A stretch of DNA of 10,688 bases, from assembly GCA_024811115.1 (NCBI GenBank), contig JAKOGH010000356.1, positions 1-10,688 on the forward strand, given 5' to 3'. The number at the start of each line of letters is the position of its first letter. Position 1 is the stretch's first letter. Both the position numbers and the translations under genes were made by a program. Below, piece after piece: positions 6,850 through 10,688 of the stretch. This stretch comes from Terana coerulea. Taxonomy: Eukaryota; Basidiomycota; Agaricomycetes; Polyporales; Phanerochaetaceae. The notes under the pieces are model-generated. The model was not told the DNA's origin, did not search any database, and saw only the letters and a program-made list of their open reading frames with translations.

Positions 6850-9800
6850 ATGTTGGCACCACCAAAATCCACCGCAAACGACCTGACCCACTCGTCTGCG
6901 CAGACCCTCGTCGAAAGCAACGTGCCGCAGCGTTACTCTTCCACTAGACGTTATGTGCTCCTCATCATCTTCTGTCTGGCGCAGTTCCTCGACGCGTTCA
7001 ACAACTCGGCCCTGTTCTCTGCCATCCCGTCCCTCGTCGAGGCTCTTCATATGACTCAAAGCGAGGCGACGTGGATCATCAGTGCCTTCCAACTCACGTT
7101 TGCCTCCTTTCTGCTTATTGTAAGTGTTTCCTTCTGTTCTTAGCTAGAGTTATACTGACCACTGAGCGCAGAGTGGCAGAATCAGTGATGTTTACAACCC
7201 AAGTAAGTCTGCCCACTGTACAACGTGTCGACCTTCTGCTAACAGCGGGTGTAGAACTAGCTTTTATCGCGGGTGTGACTTCACTCGGTGTGCTTTCTGT
7301 AGGAGCGGGCTTCGTACGCGACAAAATCGTTCTCATCGTGCTGCGGGCCTTCAGCGGAATTGGCAAGTTTCTCTCACATTCAAGTTTCACTCATAGAGCT
7401 ACTGTCTGACCTGTTGGAATTGTCAGATTTTGGTACTTTAGTGTTATTAAGGTACCGTCACTATGCTTACTGCACCCGGACACCACTCGTAGTGTATATA
7501 AGTCACTTACATACTTGTACCTATCCCTTACGCATTTGCACCCTCTCGGGTGCTGCACACCATCACATCTTTACCGTCCTCGACGTTATGCGCAGTGCCC
7601 GCGCCGTCCCCAAGACCTTATTTTGATACAAACGCGTCCCGGTTGGCTCCCCGGCACCAAAGCCGTCCGTCGGTCTCTTACCCTTCGACCGACACTCTTG
7701 GGGACCTCTCGTTCATTCTATGGCCCCGTCGCTATTCCCCACGTCGCTCTCGCTGTCGACCACACCCCTCGTACGACTTTGCGTCGTCGTCGGCCGACGC
7801 CGCCCTCTGCGACTCTCGGCGCTTCGCTGCGCCGAATCCGCTCATCGCTCGCTAGCCGTTCCTGGCCTGAGCTCTATCCGTTCATCCGGCGCGGCAGCCG
7901 TGCCTGCCTGCGCCACTCCCGTCGTCATTCGGTCGAGTTGATCTCGCGGCCCATCGTGCTTTCGTCGACGCTCATGCGCTGAGCTGTCCCGCCGCCGTCG
8001 CCGCCTATCCGATCAGTGTCCTGAAGAGGACTCGACACCGACGCGTCGCTGATATCCCGACTGTCAGCATCCTCGTTCGTTCATCCGTGCGTCTTTCCGC
8101 AAGCACTCGCGCGCCTTCAAGAGCGCCATCTGCGATTGGTGGACAAGTATATGGTCTAGGGTTAGGAGTTGGATACTCCTGGTTGTATCGAGGTGCAGAC
8201 GCAAACAGGCTCCCTTGCGAGGTGAGCGCTGTTGTGCACGGCATGCGTGCCACCGTCCCCTGGATTGGGTGACCAGCATCACCAAGTGTTGGCTTGATGC
8301 ACGTGCTGGAGTCAGAGTACTCGCGCGGTTTGGTGCGCCATCCGATGTGTTCGGATGCGCGTTCGGTCTTTGCCCTTGTACGTTCTCAGTTGGATTGAGT
8401 TTTTGCTTACCCCCATTTGTCACCTTCGTCTCGCCCATGTCCCCAAGTCTTGCTTCGCACATATCCATTGAACACCATATCCACATTCATTCTTTTATAT
8501 CTCCCTTTACCCTTGCTCTCTTGTTCTTTCACTGCAAGCCTCTACAGCTCGTCTTCTCACTGCAGGGCTTGAAGGGGAGTGTCAGATTTTGGTACTTTAG
8601 TGTTATTAAGGTACCGTCACTATGCTTACTGCACCCGGACACCACTCGTAGTGTATATAAGTCACTTACATACTTGTACCTATCCCTTACGCGTTTGCAC
8701 CCTCTCGGGTGCTGCACACCATCACATCTTTACCGTCCTCGACGTTATGCGCGAGTGCCCGCGCCGTCCCCAAGACCTTATTTTGATAGGAATCCCCGGT
8801 CAGCCGCGTCTCTCACCATCCCGTCGGCACTCACGCTTCTGGTGAACATCTTTCCCGAGCCTAATGAGCAAGCACGTACGTGACCAGTCTGTAGAGCTGA
8901 GCGCTTATGCAGGGGGATCTGACGCATTCGCTATAGGTGCTATCGGTGTTTTTGGTGGCTGTGGGGCCATTGGCAATGGTGAGTGACTGACGATCCTTTG
9001 CATGGTGGTGCATGCTGACCGCATTCATCTCGTCAGTCCTGGGTCTGATTATCGGGGCCATCTTCGTGCAATTTGCGAACTGGTCCTGGGTCTTCTGGTT
9101 TGTAGCCATGGTCGCTATACCTATCGGTCTTCTTTGCGTCCTCATTATCCCTTCGCCACCGAGGGGGACCGATAAGCCTCGGTCTCAGCGCTGGAAGCAG
9201 CTCGACATGATTGGCGTCTCAATTTTGACGGGTACATGCTGCTCCGTGTCCTGCATGATGGAACACATTGAGCTAACACAGACTGTCTAGCATCGTTGAT
9301 CCTTTTCATCTTTGCCGTTACCTCTGGCTCAACCTCAGGATGGGACTCGGCCACGGTCTTGGCGCCGCTCATCATCTCAGTCTTTGGTGTCGGCGCCTTC
9401 TTTTCTACGAGACGCAAATCTCAGCCTCCACCGCCGCAGTCCCGCCCCGCACTTGGTTCCTGCCCAACTTCTCCGTGCTCTTCGGCATGGCTCTGCTTCC
9501 CTTCCTGTGGTGGACGACTATCTTCACCGTCTTCACCACACTCTGGCAGGAGATCTACCACTGGTCGGCCATCTCGGTCGCACTACGGATGATCCCTAGC
9601 GGCGCGTTTGCACTCGCGACGAGCTTCAGCGGCCCGGTATCGAGAAAATTCAGCCCCAAGTACGTGTTGCTTGCCGGCCAGGGCCTCTTGGTCATCGCGA
9701 ACGTGCTCCTCGCAACGGCGGACTCGCCATCAAAATACTACTCACACGTACTCCCTGGGTTCATACTCGGCACCACAGGCGCGATGTTCTCCTACACGCA

Positions 9801-10328
9801 CACCAAGTACGCCTCTTGTCTCCTATCTACTACGCTCATCAGTTTCACCTGCCCCTCCCCAGCATCGCCATCTTCCGCACCTCGCCTTCGTCCATGGCAG
9901 GCACCGTCGGCGCCATCTTCAACGGCGCGCTCCAGCTCGGCTCTGCGGTCGGCATCGCCGCCGTCGGCTCGATCGAGACCAGCATCGAAGAGAAGAACGG
10001 CGACCCGGCGGGCTACGCCGGGCGCGCCGCCGCCTTCTGGTTCCTGCTGGCGATCACCGGCCTCGAGATCATTTCGCTGCTAGTGTTCTACCGCGTGGAG
10101 GCGGAGCACAAACCCGCGGTTGCGGACGAGGAGACTGTAGGTCCGATGCTGAAGAGGGAAAGTGAAGCGAAGAAGCAGCCTGCTACGATGGAGTCGGCGC
10201 AGGAGAACGAGAAGGTCTTCGACGAGAGGGCGGAAAACGTGTGTGAAGGGCCTCGAAGGCGCACGGAGACTAACCACACTATCCGCGTTGCGGAAGACAT
10301 TCACGATGAGCCAGTCAAGGCGGTCTAG
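6850..10328 (+). CDS. DHA2-type MFS efflux transporter, interrupted by an intronic LTR element and a probable frameshift
   Basis: Drug:H+ antiporter-like pump of the 14-TM class (ATR1-like fungal relatives), expected in the plasma membrane. Exons: 6850-7119, 7172-7202, 7246-7362, 8804-8875, 8937-8978, 9037-9231, 9291-9806 and 9863-10328. Marks: hydrophilic N-terminus (1-35), TM1 with LAQFLDAFNNSALFSAIP, TM2 ATWIISAFQLTFASFLL then SGRISD (the motif-A loop), LRAFSGI, SLTIPSALTLLVNIFPE, GGCGAIGNVLGLIIG (motif-C-like, TM5), SWVFWFVA, PRTWFLPNFSVLFG and a charged tail of about 80 residues ending DEPVKAV. Two lesions: intron 3 contains a 1368-base LTR element and has a GC donor, and exon 7 changes frame at the T run 9401-9404. 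The exons total 1709 bases, one short of a multiple of three. As read, translation stops at 9592 after about 342 residues; downstream sequence is perfectly family-like in the next frame, for a normal length of about 569. Either a recent pseudogene or a one-base sequence error. Confidence 0.85.
7416..7420. repeat. Left target-site duplication GGAAT
   Basis: GGAAT directly precedes TGTCAG of the 5' LTR and recurs at 8789-8793 directly after the 3' LTR. Five bases is the standard duplication size for LTR retrotransposon integrases. Confidence 0.85.
7421..7628 (+). repeat. 5' LTR of the TRIM-like element
   Basis: A 208-base direct repeat matching the 3' copy at all but two places: A at 7534 against G at 8693, and one base missing in GCGCAGTG (near 7592) against GCGCGAGTG. 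It carries TATATAA at 7495-7501 (offset 74) and a perfect hairpin GCACCC-TCTC-GGGTGC at 7538-7553, a layout fitting a U3 promoter followed by a structured R/U5. Confidence 0.88.
7644..7656 (+). other. Candidate primer binding site
   Basis: TGGCTCCCCGGCA starts with TGG, as needed to pair with a tRNA 3' CCA end. It lies 15 bases inside the 5' LTR, farther than the usual 0-5 bases, and I cannot match it to a given tRNA. It is a weak candidate only. Confidence 0.2.
8571..8579 (+). other. Polypurine tract of the TRIM-like element
   Basis: GAAGGGGAG is nine purines in a row ending directly at the first base of the 3' LTR. This is the expected primer site for plus-strand DNA synthesis in LTR retroelements and fixes the orientation. 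Confidence 0.7.
8580..8788 (+). repeat. 3' LTR of the TRIM-like element
   Basis: A 209-base repeat, about 99% identical to the 5' copy. It has the same TATATAA (8654-8660) and hairpin (8697-8712). It ends TTTTGATA and is followed at once by the second GGAAT and, ten bases later, by the host 3' splice site. One frame runs from this LTR unspliced into host exon 4. Confidence 0.88.
8789..8793. repeat. Right target-site duplication GGAAT
   Basis: Second copy of the 5-base duplication, exactly abutting the end TTTTGATA of the 3' LTR. Its exact match fixes the element's boundaries and shows the LTR ends in TA rather than the usual CA. Confidence 0.85.
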
Positions 10329-10688
10329 TTTTGAACTAGCTCCTGGAACTCTTGGTCGCCATATCATCATTCACTCGTGCTGCATTTTATTTCGGTGTTT
10401 TGGCTTTTACGGACTTTTATGACATATCCGCATTTTCACGTTCAACTTGCACTGTACAGGCAAATTCCCAATTTCCATAGTTTTGGTGTAAATCGCACGC
10501 ATTTCATGTATCCATAGCAGCTACTAGTTTCTCACGACAGGAATGGTTTTGTTACGTGCGCATCTCATGTCACGGAACACCTGAGTTTACACACTTATAC
10601 ATTCAGACGATTGACAATCATCGTATGAACATGTAAAGCCTGTCTAAGTAGTAGTTCGCACGACTCGTGCCGAGGGGACCAAAAGCAG
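10329..10688. other. 3' flank of the efflux gene, no gene seen
   Basis: AT-rich sequence follows the stop codon TAG and should hold the 3' UTR and poly(A) site. No AATAAA hexamer, coding exon, RNA gene or long repeat was recognised in the last 360 bases. Confidence 0.5.

Larger units (their letters stand above)
7421..8788 (+). mobile_element. Non-autonomous TRIM-like LTR retrotransposon
   Basis: Two direct repeats of 208 and 209 bases flank 951 bases of internal DNA. The repeats begin TGTCA and end TGATA, near-inverted ends although the usual final CA is TA. GGAAT stands on both outer sides as a 5-base target duplication, and GAAGGGGAG lies directly before the 3' repeat as a polypurine tract, which sets the orientation to plus, the same as the host gene. 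The internal region has no recognisable gag, protease, reverse transcriptase or integrase; its open frames (for example 7515-7982, 8215-8883) are rich in Arg, Ser and Pro with no known motif. The element would depend on enzymes of an autonomous relative. Total size 1368 bases fits TRIM-type elements. Confidence 0.88.
7363..8803 (+). other. Intron 3 of the efflux gene, expanded from 68 to 1441 bases
   Basis: Removing the element and one copy of GGAAT leaves a 68-base intron, in line with the gene's other introns (43-61). The donor is GCAAGT after ATTG, a GC-AG type. The acceptor is GGTCAG at 8803, and the splice gives GI-AA-SLTIPSAL, matching the family without gap. The branch site CTGAC (7406-7410) agrees with CTGAC or CTAAC in introns 1, 2, 4, 5 and 6. 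In the ancestor its A lay 21 bases before the AG; the element now separates them. Confidence 0.75.

Noticed and set aside
7515..7982. 155-codon open frame inside the LTR element as a gag-like gene
   Set aside because: It begins inside the 5' LTR, is Arg/Ser/Pro-rich low-complexity sequence, and shows no zinc knuckle, protease or polymerase motif.
8155..8166. TAGGGTTAGG, resembling telomere repeat
   Set aside because: Only one and a half units, inside the retroelement; not a telomeric array.
7421..8788. Reading the direct repeats as a tandem duplication of host sequence
   Set aside because: The exact 5-base flanking duplication, purine tract and near-inverted TGTCA/TGATA ends fit retroelement integration, and the host intron is complete without the repeats.
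10600..10626. Imperfect hairpin around GACGATTGACAATCATCG as a terminator
   Set aside because: The stem is imperfect and hairpin terminators are not the mechanism for fungal protein-coding genes.

Overview
The window looks like nuclear DNA of a filamentous basidiomycete (Agaricomycetes-like). Genes are split by many short introns (43-80 bases, GT-AG, with CTGAC/CTAAC branch sites), coding parts are GC-rich in third positions, and the protein types (sugar porter, basidiomycete-style P450, 14-TM drug/H+ antiporter) fit this group. No bacterial operon, RNA gene or CRISPR array is seen. The species cannot be named from sequence alone.

Layout: (a) 350-2375, minus strand: an intact 8-exon MFS sugar transporter of 526 residues. 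(b) 2930-5349, minus strand: an intact 14-exon cytochrome P450 of 562 residues, whose reading frame closes exactly across 13 introns. (c) 5350-6849: about 1.5 kb of divergent intergenic DNA with promoter elements for both sides and a cluster of inverted CGG/CCG triplets. (d) 6850-10328, plus strand: an 8-exon DHA2-type (14-TM) MFS efflux gene that has been hit twice. A 1368-base LTR element sits inside its third intron, and one base appears to be missing from a T run in exon 7.

The most notable item is the LTR element (7421-8788). It has near-identical 208/209-base LTRs, a 5-base target duplication GGAAT on both sides, and a purine tract directly before the 3' LTR. Its internal region is only 951 bases and shows no recognisable gag or pol, so it is a non-autonomous TRIM-like element, recently inserted (one substitution and one indel between LTRs). 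It landed 11 bases downstream of the host intron's branch A, so the old 3' splice site is now about 1.4 kb away and the first AG downstream of the branch is inside the LTR's own TGTCAG start. This predicts mis-splicing into the LTR and a truncated transporter.

Functionally, P450 and efflux pump are divergently transcribed and could share control, for example in xenobiotic or secondary-metabolite handling. This is inference from position only; three genes do not prove a cluster. I did not find a wholly new kind of system here. The strongest new observation is how the small LTR element and its host intron interact.
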